A stretch of DNA of 43,296 nt from Spirochaetota bacterium (GCA_016214035.1 JACRPF010000014.1:356244-399539); one strand, 5' to 3'; positions 27,901 through 36,930 are shown, counted from the stretch's first letter. The notes: a model not told the origin generated them from the letters alone. Numbers and translations are program-made.

Positions 27901-28015
27901 CATCAGCCGTACCGGAGGCGATATGTATAATCCGCTGGCCGGAGATGTGGCTACTATCGTCAGCAGCGATCAGGGAGGGACATGGCGGCTTGCGACGACA
28001 GAGGACTTCAAGTAA
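24935..28015 (+). CDS. Secreted BNR_4-type beta-propeller protein, putative polysaccharide lyase
   Basis: A 1026-residue protein with a signal peptide (about 1-21) and a LamG-like N-terminal sandwich (about 22-230). A second sandwich (about 330-440) is shared with the protein at 29714. The C-terminal BNR_4 propeller (about 480-1026) has the motif GHNWPAITLDSKGYLHVV. BNR_4 includes the PL24/PL25 ulvan lyases, which cleave uronic-acid polysaccharides. The two histidines of that active site are 20 residues apart in PL25 (His123, His143 as I recall). Here His815 and His835 have the same spacing, and Tyr868/Arg884 have the 16-residue spacing of the lyase Tyr/Arg pair. The activity is inferred and the polymer unknown. 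Confidence 0.78.
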   Translation: MMTRFHLFLILLHALFVTAVPAVIRSDDFESYMEGIAGAKLPSSGGGVFQQDGRWWAIPTAPHVMAIAVTTGITGNTTKAFHYRKTGELKAGGVLQIMGTMPRVRKKYCYEASIRNGDDTSSPFHAVTYAGIRFQNNGAVVCMSSDGRTELQIIKNAYPVGKWFRFKAEFDIPSDSAIVSINGETLGTLGMPKGTLSNFINPRWDFGGYGTKDCAFWLDDVLMTDADDPGTPISNAASIFSTPANITSEDAFGFEREGVWVSIPPDLISQMERSGNTESDLACARAQNYRDIGIVSNIPLRELAGGVHITREFVRQGQLSGKWGNHCRYPSIICSAVPSDWSSRNTFSISINSAVATGEIITLGILSDNPATPWKDWFFFRFSVDWTGEKRLAIPFTAFSAYEQPLGWSNIGAIAFFTKAFGFQPDPNTVLWLDDIILSYEKPVSASVKSNDTFMYRLKNYEKSAILNHSFPELPPGINPVISQNKAITHGYYFNYERAMYGYNPRFQPGYVSIAPSGKAYVWAGDRIQWIDGNGQWTFSDLAPVIAAWGKSRGWTGIRNGWGSQGCDPMIRFDSSGDVYVLANVTMIDENDKELSWTNRTALLLHTRDNMRTWQVYKLPGGRLANFEKLDGHNTDCLAHPPVILNGDISYFPGTDTGAYLVLPEKNADGTLHFDGPYKYAENAIVGNFHSGDGNVAVSAGDNIFIAWGWCPDSGRYPNIIAEITNSAGGGTVGRWGGGQWVWNTLRNTSLGATLPPIPPEHPSLLQTSISYSHTVTTKYSSNGVPTFVSVFNRRTRSFSSPVFVGMGGPSLDGHNWPAITLDSKGYLHVVINGHHDPVMYTRSIRPYDASAWTPASYVFPETARLSYATLTCDNHDNLYTVHRSTSDKTYNNRLGLYRKRSGADWEPERLLVFPFKYMYMVWYQRMSYDRVRDRLFLTYYSRGGQQQLSQDMYEFLVFQHPDQERLLAVNQGKPSAANHGRVMPLPKPISRTGGDMYNPLAGDVATIVSSDQGGTWRLATTEDFK

Positions 28016-29649
28016 TGCGTGTATTCATTTCGGTATTTTTCATCTCGTTGTTCAGCTACGCTTTTCTGTCTGCCGTCAACAGCACATATCCTATCGCTGT
28101 CATATCGAACGGACGCATTACCGCTACGGTGTATCTCCCAGATCCAACGAATGGGCATTACCTGGCATCACGTTTCAACCGTTCGTCGATGGCGGCATCG
28201 GTGATATACGACGGGCATCATTTTTTCGGTAATTTCATACAGCCGCATTCACCGGATGCGACTGAAGGCGCCAGCGGTTTTGCCGAAGAGTTTTCAACAC
28301 CTGTCGGATATGATGCAGCCGCGCCCGGCGGCACATTCCTCAAGATAGGCGTGGGCGTGCTTATAAAACCGGACACAAAGCCCTACGACTTCAACAGAGC
28401 ATATGCCATTTCCGACGGCGGACGGTGGGCGGTGAACATAGGCACTTCATCGATTTCGTTTTCACATTATATTTCATCCGGTCCTTATCAATATCATTAC
28501 CGGCGGCGCATGTCGTTATCGAATGCGACGGTCATCATAACTCATGAGCTCAGCAACAGCGGCTTTACAGCGCTAGCTTCTAGCCATTACGCACATAACT
28601 TCATTCTCATTGACGGAAAAGCAATCGACAGCGCGTATGAGGCCGGATATAATTTCAACATGATGACGGGAAACAGGCAGCAGTACCTTGCGGCGATGGG
28701 ACTGAACAGTATCCGCTTTTTGAGACCGTTCGAAAAAACGGATATCTATAGTTTGTATCCGGCAGGACTTTTGAATAATTCAAATACTGCAGCCTATGTC
28801 TATAACTCATCGGCAGGTGCGGGCATCATCATCCGTCCGCACTATCCGGTTGTACGCCCTTTTTTATTTGCGGTATCAAATGCCGTATGCCCGGAATTCT
28901 TTTTTGATATCTCGTGCGCATCCAAAGCATCGGTGCGCTGGTCAACCGAATACGATTTTGTTTCCGGCGCACGACCGGCATTCTCCCCTGCCGACATCAC
29001 GCGCAATTCGAAACGCGGTATCGCTGCAATTATGATCGACGGGAATGGTCTCGCGGAGTACACGCTTGAAAAACGCAGCTATAGTATTGTTCAATGTGCC
29101 GGAGACACACATATACCGCGCATCACAGCGGAACCGTCGGACCCGAAAGACAGTGTCCGCATCACACAGCCGTCCGTCACCCGCGCGGCAGTCATTACGT
29201 ATATTGCCGCTGACAATAGCATCACGAATGAATACACCGTCGCACTCAAAAAGAGCGCCGTTTATGCAGTATCCGCCAGCATGTTCGGCGCAAATCCTCC
29301 GATTAACACGCTCGATGAAGACCTCGATACATCATGGTCTGCGGAGGGTGAACAGTGGATATCCTATGATTTCGGCACACCGCACGGCTTTACCGGCATA
29401 GGAATCGCCTGGCGGTCAGGCAATAAAAGATACTACCGTTTTTCGATTGAGACCGGCATGGACGGTAAAATCTGGAACATGGTATTCAACGGAGCGAGCG
29501 GCGGCAGGACGAATGCCGTGGAACCCATCAGCTTCGCCAGGACCGTCAACGCGCGGTATATCCGCATCCGCGGAAGCGGAAACAATCTCAACCGATGGAA
29601 CAATATGACAGAGACGATATTTCTCACTCCGCGCGGCTCGATTCAATGA
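28015..29649 (+). CDS. Secreted mutarotase-fold protein with C-terminal discoidin (F5/8C) domain
   Basis: A 544-residue protein with a signal peptide (about 1-20). The N-terminal part (about 25-270) has the pattern of a family related to galactose mutarotase: NGRITATVYLPDP, then GFAEEFSTPVGYDAAAPGG, FLKIGVGVL and the YAHNFILIDG segment. The C-terminal 140 residues form a discoidin/CBM32-like domain (INTLDEDLDTSWSAEGEQWI to ARYIRIRGSG), which would bind a sugar. The middle is not recognised. The ATG overlaps the preceding TAA by one base, so it is coupled to the lyase-like gene. It may act on or hold products of that enzyme. Confidence 0.75.
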   Translation: MRVFISVFFISLFSYAFLSAVNSTYPIAVISNGRITATVYLPDPTNGHYLASRFNRSSMAASVIYDGHHFFGNFIQPHSPDATEGASGFAEEFSTPVGYDAAAPGGTFLKIGVGVLIKPDTKPYDFNRAYAISDGGRWAVNIGTSSISFSHYISSGPYQYHYRRRMSLSNATVIITHELSNSGFTALASSHYAHNFILIDGKAIDSAYEAGYNFNMMTGNRQQYLAAMGLNSIRFLRPFEKTDIYSLYPAGLLNNSNTAAYVYNSSAGAGIIIRPHYPVVRPFLFAVSNAVCPEFFFDISCASKASVRWSTEYDFVSGARPAFSPADITRNSKRGIAAIMIDGNGLAEYTLEKRSYSIVQCAGDTHIPRITAEPSDPKDSVRITQPSVTRAAVITYIAADNSITNEYTVALKKSAVYAVSASMFGANPPINTLDEDLDTSWSAEGEQWISYDFGTPHGFTGIGIAWRSGNKRYYRFSIETGMDGKIWNMVFNGASGGRTNAVEPISFARTVNARYIRIRGSGNNLNRWNNMTETIFLTPRGSIQ

Positions 29650-29713
29650 GAACAATTACCCATATTTTGAAGGTGAAAATAACAGCACATAGCAGCATTT
29701 TCGGAGGTATCAG

Positions 29714-32074
29714 ATGAAGACACTGCTCAGTACAGCCGTATGTATTTTTTCTGTGTTCATTGTCTGCGCACAGAACAATGAACACACTGCGTTCGTACTT
29801 TCCGGTTTTGAAGGTGATCTGTCAAAAGCATGGGGCGGACCGCATACAAAATTATTCCCCGAGACAGACACCTCATTTGTAAAAGAAGGAAAGCAATCCG
29901 GCACATGGACGAACCTTACGGTCAACATGTGGCTCACGCTGCTTGATTGCCCGTCAGACTGGTCGCCATATAACACCCTGTCGTTCTGGATGTATGCGCC
30001 ATCCGCGAGCGGCGAGGAATTCCGCATCACCGTCAATTCAGAGACGACACAGTCCGTCAAAGGAAATTATTTTCTATACACTTTCAAAAACGACTGGACG
30101 GGATGGAAGCAGGTTATCATTCCGTTTACCGGCATGAAAAGAAACCGTGCGCCAATCGGATGGCATGCTATTAACGGATTCATGATTGCGCCGTCACGCC
30201 GCGATATTCCGCCGGGCCTTGTGTTCCGCCTCGACGACATGCGTCTGATACGCGGTGATGCGGCCGCTGCTGCAACGCCCGCGAGTTCGTCCGTTCCGCG
30301 ATCTGCGATAAAGACTGAATTGACAGCACTGGTTCGAAGTCCGGCGTGGACCGCAGCGGGAAGCACGGCAGCACTGGTTGCCGTTGGAAATGACGGCAGG
30401 CTTGTATACGGCAAAGACCCCGACGGAGATCGTATTCCCGACTATTCACTCGCAGGTTACCGTGGCGGCGGCGTTGCCATTCCCGATGTGCCGGTAAAAA
30501 AAACGCTGACGCCTTCCGGTGACGACGATACCGCAGCTATCCAGCAGGCAGTTGACGAACTGTCGCTGCTGCCCATGGAGGCCGGTTTTCGCGGGGCAAT
30601 CCTTCTCAAAAAAGGAAAATATACGATTCACGACACAATCACCATCAAAGCGAGCGGCGTGGTGCTGCGCGGTGAAGGAGCAGGATTCGGCGGCACATGG
30701 ATATTTCACAAACGCCTGGTGAATGATCCCGCAAAAACGCAATACGTGCACTTTCCGATCAGGGAAAAAGGCGTTGTACCGACATTTCTAACGGAAAGTG
30801 GAAAACTTACCACAGCCAAATTTGCCGACATACTTGGCAATCGAGTAGGTTCGGGTGAACGTGTTCTCCGTCTATCCGACACATCAAAACTTGCTCAGGG
30901 ACAGTCTATTGTCGTTGTATGTCAGCACACTAAAAAATGGGTCGATGACCTCGGTCTTTCTGAATGGTGGAAAAAGCCGGAGGAGTTCAGTTTAAAGTGG
31001 GAACGGTCTATAGCATCAATAGATAATGTTAAAAATGAGATCACACTCAATGTACCGCTCACATCAATCATCGACAACGCACAAGGACATGCATCAGGTG
31101 AACTGCATCTTGTAACTGAAGAAACACGTCTCAGCAACATCGGCATTGAAGATATGCTTGCCGCGAGCGACTATGACCGATCCAAAATCGATAAAGATGG
31201 ATTTTATGTTGATGAGAATCATCCCAATCAGTTTTTCCGATTTTACAATGCACGCAATGGATGGATACGCCGCGTGGTCGGCCTTTATTACTCCTACGGC
31301 CTGGTCCGCTGCGGAGGCTCGAGTTTCCTGACCGTGGAGGATTGCGCCATGCTCGACGGCGTATCAACCGATACCCCGAAGACGCATTCCGGCGCGCGCA
31401 AATATTACTTCGACCTGTCAGGCAGTCAGGTTCTTGTGCAGCGCTGTTACGGACGATACAGCCGGCACTGTTTTGCCGCAAACGGCACCTGCACCGGCGG
31501 CGTCTATCTCGACTGCTTATCTGAAAAAGGACATCTTGGTTCTGAAGGGCATCAGCGCTGGTCGCACGGATTTCTGTACGACTCGGTATATGCGGATACT
31601 TCTATCAATGCTACGGCGGTACGCGGTGACCATGGTTTCCGAATGGCAAGTACCATGATATGGAACTGCTATATCGATCAGAAACGTGTGTGGGAAGCCG
31701 AGATATATATTGCAGCCATCCCCGGGATGGTGTGGAATTATGCGGTAGGGAATCTCTCCCGCGGAGGAAAAGGTTATTGGGTAAATCAGGACGGAAATGA
31801 AAAACCGACACTCGGGCAATTGGGCGTTAGTGAGTCATGCAATGCATATGCCTCTCCGCGTTCACTGTATCGCGCACAGCTTGAGGACCGGCTTGGTCCG
31901 GACGCCGTAAGCATGGTTACCACACCGCTGCAGGGACAGCGAGGCTCAGTCTGGATAGATCTTTCAGGCAAGTACTCAGCGCTCCCTGAATACGCATCGC
32001 CTGATGAGCTGCCCTGGAAGGGTTATGAGGATTGGGTGGTTTCGTTTGAGCGCAACCGGACAGATAACCGCTGA
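29714..32074 (+). CDS. Secreted pectate-lyase-superfamily beta-helix protein
   Basis: A 786-residue protein with a signal peptide cut near AQ (residues 19-20). A CIA30/CBM11-like beta-sandwich follows (about 25-180, with SDWSPYNTLSFWMYAP and NDWTGWKQVIIPF). A long right-handed beta-helix of the pectate_lyase_3 type starts near DDTAAIQQAVDELS, with many short beta turns and the segment SRHCFAANGTCTGGVYLDCL. The activity cannot be assigned from motifs seen. GGAGG precedes the ATG by seven bases. It is 64 bases after the mutarotase-like gene and probably shares its transcript. Confidence 0.8.
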   Translation: MKTLLSTAVCIFSVFIVCAQNNEHTAFVLSGFEGDLSKAWGGPHTKLFPETDTSFVKEGKQSGTWTNLTVNMWLTLLDCPSDWSPYNTLSFWMYAPSASGEEFRITVNSETTQSVKGNYFLYTFKNDWTGWKQVIIPFTGMKRNRAPIGWHAINGFMIAPSRRDIPPGLVFRLDDMRLIRGDAAAAATPASSSVPRSAIKTELTALVRSPAWTAAGSTAALVAVGNDGRLVYGKDPDGDRIPDYSLAGYRGGGVAIPDVPVKKTLTPSGDDDTAAIQQAVDELSLLPMEAGFRGAILLKKGKYTIHDTITIKASGVVLRGEGAGFGGTWIFHKRLVNDPAKTQYVHFPIREKGVVPTFLTESGKLTTAKFADILGNRVGSGERVLRLSDTSKLAQGQSIVVVCQHTKKWVDDLGLSEWWKKPEEFSLKWERSIASIDNVKNEITLNVPLTSIIDNAQGHASGELHLVTEETRLSNIGIEDMLAASDYDRSKIDKDGFYVDENHPNQFFRFYNARNGWIRRVVGLYYSYGLVRCGGSSFLTVEDCAMLDGVSTDTPKTHSGARKYYFDLSGSQVLVQRCYGRYSRHCFAANGTCTGGVYLDCLSEKGHLGSEGHQRWSHGFLYDSVYADTSINATAVRGDHGFRMASTMIWNCYIDQKRVWEAEIYIAAIPGMVWNYAVGNLSRGGKGYWVNQDGNEKPTLGQLGVSESCNAYASPRSLYRAQLEDRLGPDAVSMVTTPLQGQRGSVWIDLSGKYSALPEYASPDELPWKGYEDWVVSFERNRTDNR

Positions 32075-32104
32075 TACATGTGTTCCCGCCCGGTTAACAT
32101 AACC

Positions 32105-32133
32105 TTGACATAATCATGAATTCAACATAAATT
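32105..32133 (+). promoter_or_regulatory. Possible promoter of the 32144-34596 operon
   Basis: A perfect TTGACA (32105-32110) and TAAATT (32128-32133) are separated by 17 bases. The -10 box is weak and lies only 10 bases before the start codon at 32144, so the leader would be very short. Confidence 0.45.
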
Positions 32134-32143
32134 TCATGTACTT

Positions 32144-32653
32144 ATGGATATTCCCGAACTTATCCGAAACATAACGGATGAAGCCAAATCATTCGTGACC
32201 GCTTACAGACCGATATTTATCGCCGGCGCGTTGACTGTTTTTATCATCACGCTTACACTCGGAATCATGCTCAATAGAAAAAAAAGCAACGGTGACGCGA
32301 CCATACCGGAACAGGCGGTAAACGATTCCCACGCCGTAAAGGAAAAGAACGAGGAACGGCTGTTGTCGGCCGGGCTCATTCTTTCCACGAAAGACATGAC
32401 GCCGCCCGAGAAAATACGCCGCTATAACCGTGTTGACAGCAAAAACCTCACCGTGGATACAACGTTTTTTCAGGATGATCCCGCAGCCGCGCTGCCGGGA
32501 GACGGTACCACATCGATAAAAGAGACCGCACGCGGCATACGATCCCGGACGGCGGAGGATAACGGCCTTACCCGCAAACGAACCGTATCGAACCATAGCT
32601 GGCAGCCGAAGAACATGAAGGATACACGTTATGATGAACCTGTTCTTCCGTAA
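32144..32653 (+). CDS. Small single-span membrane protein of unknown function
   Basis: A 169-residue protein that I do not recognise. One hydrophobic helix (about 21-43) is preceded by a short cytoplasmic start and followed by a hydrophilic, low-complexity C-terminal region rich in Asp, Lys, Thr and Arg. No catalytic motif is seen. Its last 23 bases overlap the start of the TPR gene, and it probably acts with that protein at the membrane. Confidence 0.7.
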   Translation: MDIPELIRNITDEAKSFVTAYRPIFIAGALTVFIITLTLGIMLNRKKSNGDATIPEQAVNDSHAVKEKNEERLLSAGLILSTKDMTPPEKIRRYNRVDSKNLTVDTTFFQDDPAAALPGDGTTSIKETARGIRSRTAEDNGLTRKRTVSNHSWQPKNMKDTRYDEPVLP

Positions 32654-33701
32654 TCTTACCGCGATAATTATTGCTGCGGCTGTTTTGGCAGCCCAGACAA
32701 ATACGAACAGCGTGACAAACGCCGCAGCCGAATCTCTTTTCCAGGAAATGACGTATGTGGAAAGCGGCATCACCGGAGAGCTGAAAGAGATCACGACCGC
32801 CATGGGCGATGACATTATGCTTCAGATTGTGACTACGAATTTCTCATCGTACGTCAGACTCACGGAAATCGATACCAATTATCTTGAATTCGTATCGATG
32901 ACACGTGATAAAATGCGATCGCAGCTTCTCTTAAAAGCGCACAAAGAGGGTACGGCGCAGGTATCGGTTGAACTTATTGAAGACCTCACGGTGCGCTCGG
33001 CGACGACATACCGGGTCACGATCACACCGCCGACGAAGCGCGAGACGGCAGTGGTTGGAAAAAAAGATAAAGACACCGAAGACAGGCGATACTACCTTAT
33101 CGCCATGGACCTTTTTAAAGCCAGGGCATATGCCGAAGCAAAGGAAATGTTCAACCGCGTTGTTCAGAAATTCACCGGGACGGAATTTTCCGGAAAAAGC
33201 ATCAATGCGCTCGGCGATATTGCCATGGCGCAGAGTAATTACAGTGAAGCCTTGGCAAACTACAAACGCGGTTCCGAGACCGGTACCGGCGCCGAACGCG
33301 AACGTTCGCTGCTCTCCTTGGGACGTTGCCAGGCAGAGATGAAAGATCTTTCCAAAGCACTCGCATCATTCCTTTCACTGGAACGTCTCTATCCCGACAG
33401 CGTTTATGCCGGCGATGCGCTGTTCTTCGCCGCGCAGACGATGACCGCGATGAAGAACAGAAACGGCGCCGTAGACACACTCAGCCGTTCGATATCACGC
33501 TACAAACAATTTGAAAAACGCGCCGAGAGCATATACCTCCTTGCTTCGCTGTATGACAAAGGAGGCAGCGAAGTACGCGATCTCGCAGCTGCCCATAAAT
33601 ACTATGGCGAATACATCACACAGTATCCCTCCGGCCCGCAGTTCAGCGCGGCGCTTGAGCGAAGAACGTATCTCGATAAAAATTTCATTAATCTCCGTTA
33701 G
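32631..33701 (+). CDS. TPR-repeat protein, probably exported
   Basis: A 356-residue protein with an N-terminal signal-like hydrophobic segment (about 5-22). A beta-rich region follows (about 40-140), then TPR-like pairs (about 150-350), for example DLFKARAYAEAKEMFNRVV, ALGDIAMAQSNYSEALANYK and SLLSLGRCQAEMKDLSKALA. The repeats resemble those of periplasmic YbgF/BamD-type proteins. AAGGATA lies near the ATGATG start. An AraC gene follows after seven bases. Confidence 0.85.
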   Translation: MMNLFFRNLTAIIIAAAVLAAQTNTNSVTNAAAESLFQEMTYVESGITGELKEITTAMGDDIMLQIVTTNFSSYVRLTEIDTNYLEFVSMTRDKMRSQLLLKAHKEGTAQVSVELIEDLTVRSATTYRVTITPPTKRETAVVGKKDKDTEDRRYYLIAMDLFKARAYAEAKEMFNRVVQKFTGTEFSGKSINALGDIAMAQSNYSEALANYKRGSETGTGAERERSLLSLGRCQAEMKDLSKALASFLSLERLYPDSVYAGDALFFAAQTMTAMKNRNGAVDTLSRSISRYKQFEKRAESIYLLASLYDKGGSEVRDLAAAHKYYGEYITQYPSGPQFSAALERRTYLDKNFINLR

Positions 33702-33708
33702 TTGCGCC

Positions 33709-34596
33709 ATGCCGTCACCGCTTGTCCGCAATACACTCGCCCGGCTTATCGATACACTCACCGCACCGGAGCTTTCCATCATCGATGCTGCGAAACCGCA
33801 GCGAGCTGAAAAACGCGAGATAATCCCGAATGAATACGAACACGCGCATGAAAAAACGTTCGAGTTCATTTATGTGGATGCAGGATCGTTAATACTCACC
33901 TGCAACGGGAGACCGGTGCGATTCACGGCTCCGTGCCTCATCATCATGCCGCCGGGCGTGCGTCACCACGAACGGCCGTTGAAAAACGGCGCCGCATACC
34001 GCGCGCTCTGGATAGCCATGCATGAGCATACTGATATCTGGGTATCACACCGGGATGCGCGCCTGCCCTACCCTCGTTACAAAACCGCCGCACACCTGAA
34101 AGCGCCTATCTCGCTTGACAATTACCTTATCGATTACCGCGATCTTTTTTCAAACGACCGCTATACGATGCTGTATCAGCGCAACCGGTTCATCAACTAC
34201 TGTATCGCGGTGCACCGCCACCTCGGTGCTGCCGAAGAAACGGAATCGCCCACCGGCGAAGTCACCTATCTCATGAAGACGGCAATGCAGGACGCCACGC
34301 GTTTCATCGAGGAGAACTACACGCGGGCCATCAGCGTATCCGACGTTGCGGCGAATGCCGGATATTCGAGCGACCATTTCTCGCGGATGTACCGGAAGAT
34401 CTACGGCATATCGCCGCTTGCGCTCATCTCGAAACTGCGCCTCGAGCGCGCGAAAAAGCAGCTCACCGCTTCATCATTGCGGATTACCGAGATCGCGAGA
34501 GATGCGGGCTATGCAAACCTTACTTATTTCATCGCCGTGTTCAAAAAAACGTACGGCGTATCGCCGTCGGCATACCGCGAACGGAAAGTGCTGTGA
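33709..34596 (+). CDS. AraC family transcriptional regulator
   Basis: A 295-residue regulator with an N-terminal cupin sensor (about 30-130, with YEHAHEKTFEFIYVDAGSL and IIMPPGVRHHERP). The C-terminal domain (about 190-295) has helix-turn-helix motifs around ISVSDVAANAGYSSDHFSRM and ITEIARDAGYANLTYFIAVF, ending YGVSPSAYRER. The ATG at 33709 is chosen because upstream in-frame residues overlap the TPR gene and are not conserved. It is the third cupin-AraC regulator in the window. Confidence 0.9.
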   Translation: MPSPLVRNTLARLIDTLTAPELSIIDAAKPQRAEKREIIPNEYEHAHEKTFEFIYVDAGSLILTCNGRPVRFTAPCLIIMPPGVRHHERPLKNGAAYRALWIAMHEHTDIWVSHRDARLPYPRYKTAAHLKAPISLDNYLIDYRDLFSNDRYTMLYQRNRFINYCIAVHRHLGAAEETESPTGEVTYLMKTAMQDATRFIEENYTRAISVSDVAANAGYSSDHFSRMYRKIYGISPLALISKLRLERAKKQLTASSLRITEIARDAGYANLTYFIAVFKKTYGVSPSAYRERKVL

Positions 34597-34616
34597 TGAA
34601 AACAGCATTGCCGCAC

Positions 34617-34644
34617 TTGCATTTTTCCGCGAATGCAATAGTAT
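34617..34644 (+). promoter_or_regulatory. Possible promoter of the ATP synthase operon
   Basis: TTGCAT (34617-34622) and TAGTAT (34639-34644) are separated by 16 bases, about 30 bases before atpB, just after the AraC gene ends. Read-through from upstream is also possible because no terminator is seen. Confidence 0.4.
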
Positions 34645-34674
34645 CCTTTTTGCAAGCACGTATAGGCATAAACG

Positions 34675-35595
34675 ATGAATGAAGCCCTTGTTACAAACGC
34701 CGTACACGAAACGATGACGAACGCGGCGACACATGTCGCGGCGACTGCACATACTGCGGAATTGTCCATTGCCGACATCATATTCGAGATGATCACCGAC
34801 AATGCGGCGCATCCGTTCGCGCGGCTGTTCACGCTCAATCTCGGTCCGGTGCATATCGACTTCAATCTTACCAAACACCTCATCCTCATGTGGCTGGCGG
34901 CTGTCCTCGTGGTCATCACCATGTGGTATTTGGCGCATAAACTTAAGAAACCGCTCGCCCGTCCTTCCCGGCCTCAGGGATTTTTTGAGATCATCATCGA
35001 ATACATGAAGGATGAAGTACTCGTTCCCGTACTCGGCAATCACAACACCAACAATCTGTTCTTCTGCCTCACCATCTTTTTCATGGTCCTGTACATGAAC
35101 TTTCTCGGCCTCATCCCTGAAATCCCCGGATTTATCACCGGGCTTAAATCCATGGACGGTCACAGCATCGGGTTCGGCGGAGCGGCTTCCGGCAATGTCA
35201 TGGTTACCGGCGCGCTTGCGTTGATATCATTCGTCGCGTACAACATCGCCGGTTTGTTCAAAAAGGGACCGCTCGGCTATATCAAAAGCCTCGTTCCCCA
35301 CGGCACACCGCTCCCCATCGTTCCGTTAATCTGGCTTCTTGAGGCACTCGGTCTTTTTATCAGGGCGTTCGCGCTCACCATCCGACTTTTCGCCAACATG
35401 ATTGCCGGACATATCGTCATCATTGTAGTACTCCTGATGGTAATCATGTTCAAGAACGCAATTATCGCACCCGTGGCGATAGCGGTATCCGTCTTCGTGT
35501 ATTGCCTTGAGATACTTATCGTTTTCATTCAGGCGTATATATTCGCCTTTTTAACCGCGGTTTTTATATCGCTTTCACAAAGCGAAGAACATTAG
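34675..35595 (+). CDS. atpB: F-type ATP synthase subunit a
   Basis: A 306-residue membrane subunit that forms the proton half-channels beside the c-ring. The essential arginine is Arg237 in LTIRLFANMIAGH. Several transmembrane helices follow, with an N-terminal extension of about 60 residues before the first helix (VHIDFNLTKHLILMW). It heads the standard order atpB-E-F-H-A-G-D-C; no atpI precedes it. Confidence 0.96.
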   Translation: MNEALVTNAVHETMTNAATHVAATAHTAELSIADIIFEMITDNAAHPFARLFTLNLGPVHIDFNLTKHLILMWLAAVLVVITMWYLAHKLKKPLARPSRPQGFFEIIIEYMKDEVLVPVLGNHNTNNLFFCLTIFFMVLYMNFLGLIPEIPGFITGLKSMDGHSIGFGGAASGNVMVTGALALISFVAYNIAGLFKKGPLGYIKSLVPHGTPLPIVPLIWLLEALGLFIRAFALTIRLFANMIAGHIVIIVVLLMVIMFKNAIIAPVAIAVSVFVYCLEILIVFIQAYIFAFLTAVFISLSQSEEH

Positions 35596-35856
<261 letters not shown>

Positions 35857-35868
35857 CAGGACTCTGGC

Positions 35869-36357
35869 ATGGACCTGTTCAAGGTTGACCCCGGGCTGTT
35901 CATACTCACGATCATCACCTTTCTCGCGGTGCTCGTGGTGTTGCGGCTTACCGCCTGGAAGCCCATAATCGCCGGTATCGACGCACGTGCGGACAAGATA
36001 CGTGACGACCTAGCCGCTGCAGAAAAGGCAAAAGAGGAAGCGAAACAGTCGCTTGAGGATTACAAGAAGAAGCTTGAGGAAGGCCGTCATGAGGCGCGCA
36101 TCATCATCGAGCAGGCGCGAACCGAGGCGAACCATCTGCGTGAACAGATGCTCTCCGAGACCACCGCGCAGCTTGAGGATCACCGGAAGAAAGCGCTCAT
36201 CGAGATCGAAAAGGCGAAAGCCGACGCGGTGATAGCCGTGCGCAACGAACTCGCCGACGTATCAACCATGATTGCGGGAAAGATTCTCGAGCGCGAACTG
36301 TCGCCTGATAAAAACCGGACACTGATCGACGGATTCGTGAACAAATTGAAGAACTGA
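35869..36357 (+). CDS. atpF: F-type ATP synthase subunit b
   Basis: A 162-residue stator subunit with one N-terminal membrane helix (about 10-31) and a long charged coiled coil rich in Glu, Lys and Ala. The length and layout are typical. It connects the membrane a subunit to delta at the top of F1. Confidence 0.95.
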   Translation: MDLFKVDPGLFILTIITFLAVLVVLRLTAWKPIIAGIDARADKIRDDLAAAEKAKEEAKQSLEDYKKKLEEGRHEARIIIEQARTEANHLREQMLSETTAQLEDHRKKALIEIEKAKADAVIAVRNELADVSTMIAGKILERELSPDKNRTLIDGFVNKLKN

Positions 36358-36366
36358 CGGGATAGT

Positions 36367-36930
36367 ATGGCATCGATTATCGCAAAAAACTACGCAATCG
36401 CGCTGTTTGAGATTGCCGAGAAAGCGCAGACCGTGAAAACGCTCCTCGAAGAGCTTGACACCGTTGTTGCCGGTACGTTCGGCGACGACGTCCGCGAGTA
36501 TTTCCTGTCGCGCACCATCGAGCAGGAAAAGAAAAAAAATATGCTCACGAGACTGTTCGACGGAAAAATCGACCGGTACTTCTACAACATGCTCATGCTT
36601 CTTGTGGATGCGCATCGCTTTCTGATCCTTCCGTCGATACGCGATGAGTTCGTCCGTCTCTACCAGGCGAAAAACAATATCCGCGAGGCGCGCATCATCA
36701 CCGCATTCGCGCTCAGTGATACCGAACGGGACACTATTGTTGCCGCGCTGGGCAAACGTCTCAGCTGCGGCATTAATGCTGTCATAATCGTCCGGCCTGA
36801 ACTCATCGGCGGCATCGTCATCGAAGTGGACGGCACACAGTATGACTACAGCGTTGCCGGACAGCTCGCGTCGATGAAAGAGCGCATTCTGAAGAAAAAC
36901 CTTGAACTGGGGAATTATTATGAAGATTAA
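36367..36930 (+). CDS. atpH: F-type ATP synthase subunit delta
   Basis: A 187-residue delta (OSCP) subunit. It is recognised by the N-terminal [17 protein letters not shown] pattern, the helix bundle and the C-terminal [20 protein letters not shown]. It links b to the alpha/beta crown. Its last 11 bases overlap the atpA start. Confidence 0.94.
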   Translation: MASIIAKNYAIALFEIAEKAQTVKTLLEELDTVVAGTFGDDVREYFLSRTIEQEKKKNMLTRLFDGKIDRYFYNMLMLLVDAHRFLILPSIRDEFVRLYQAKNNIREARIITAFALSDTERDTIVAALGKRLSCGINAVIIVRPELIGGIVIEVDGTQYDYSVAGQLASMKERILKKNLELGNYYED

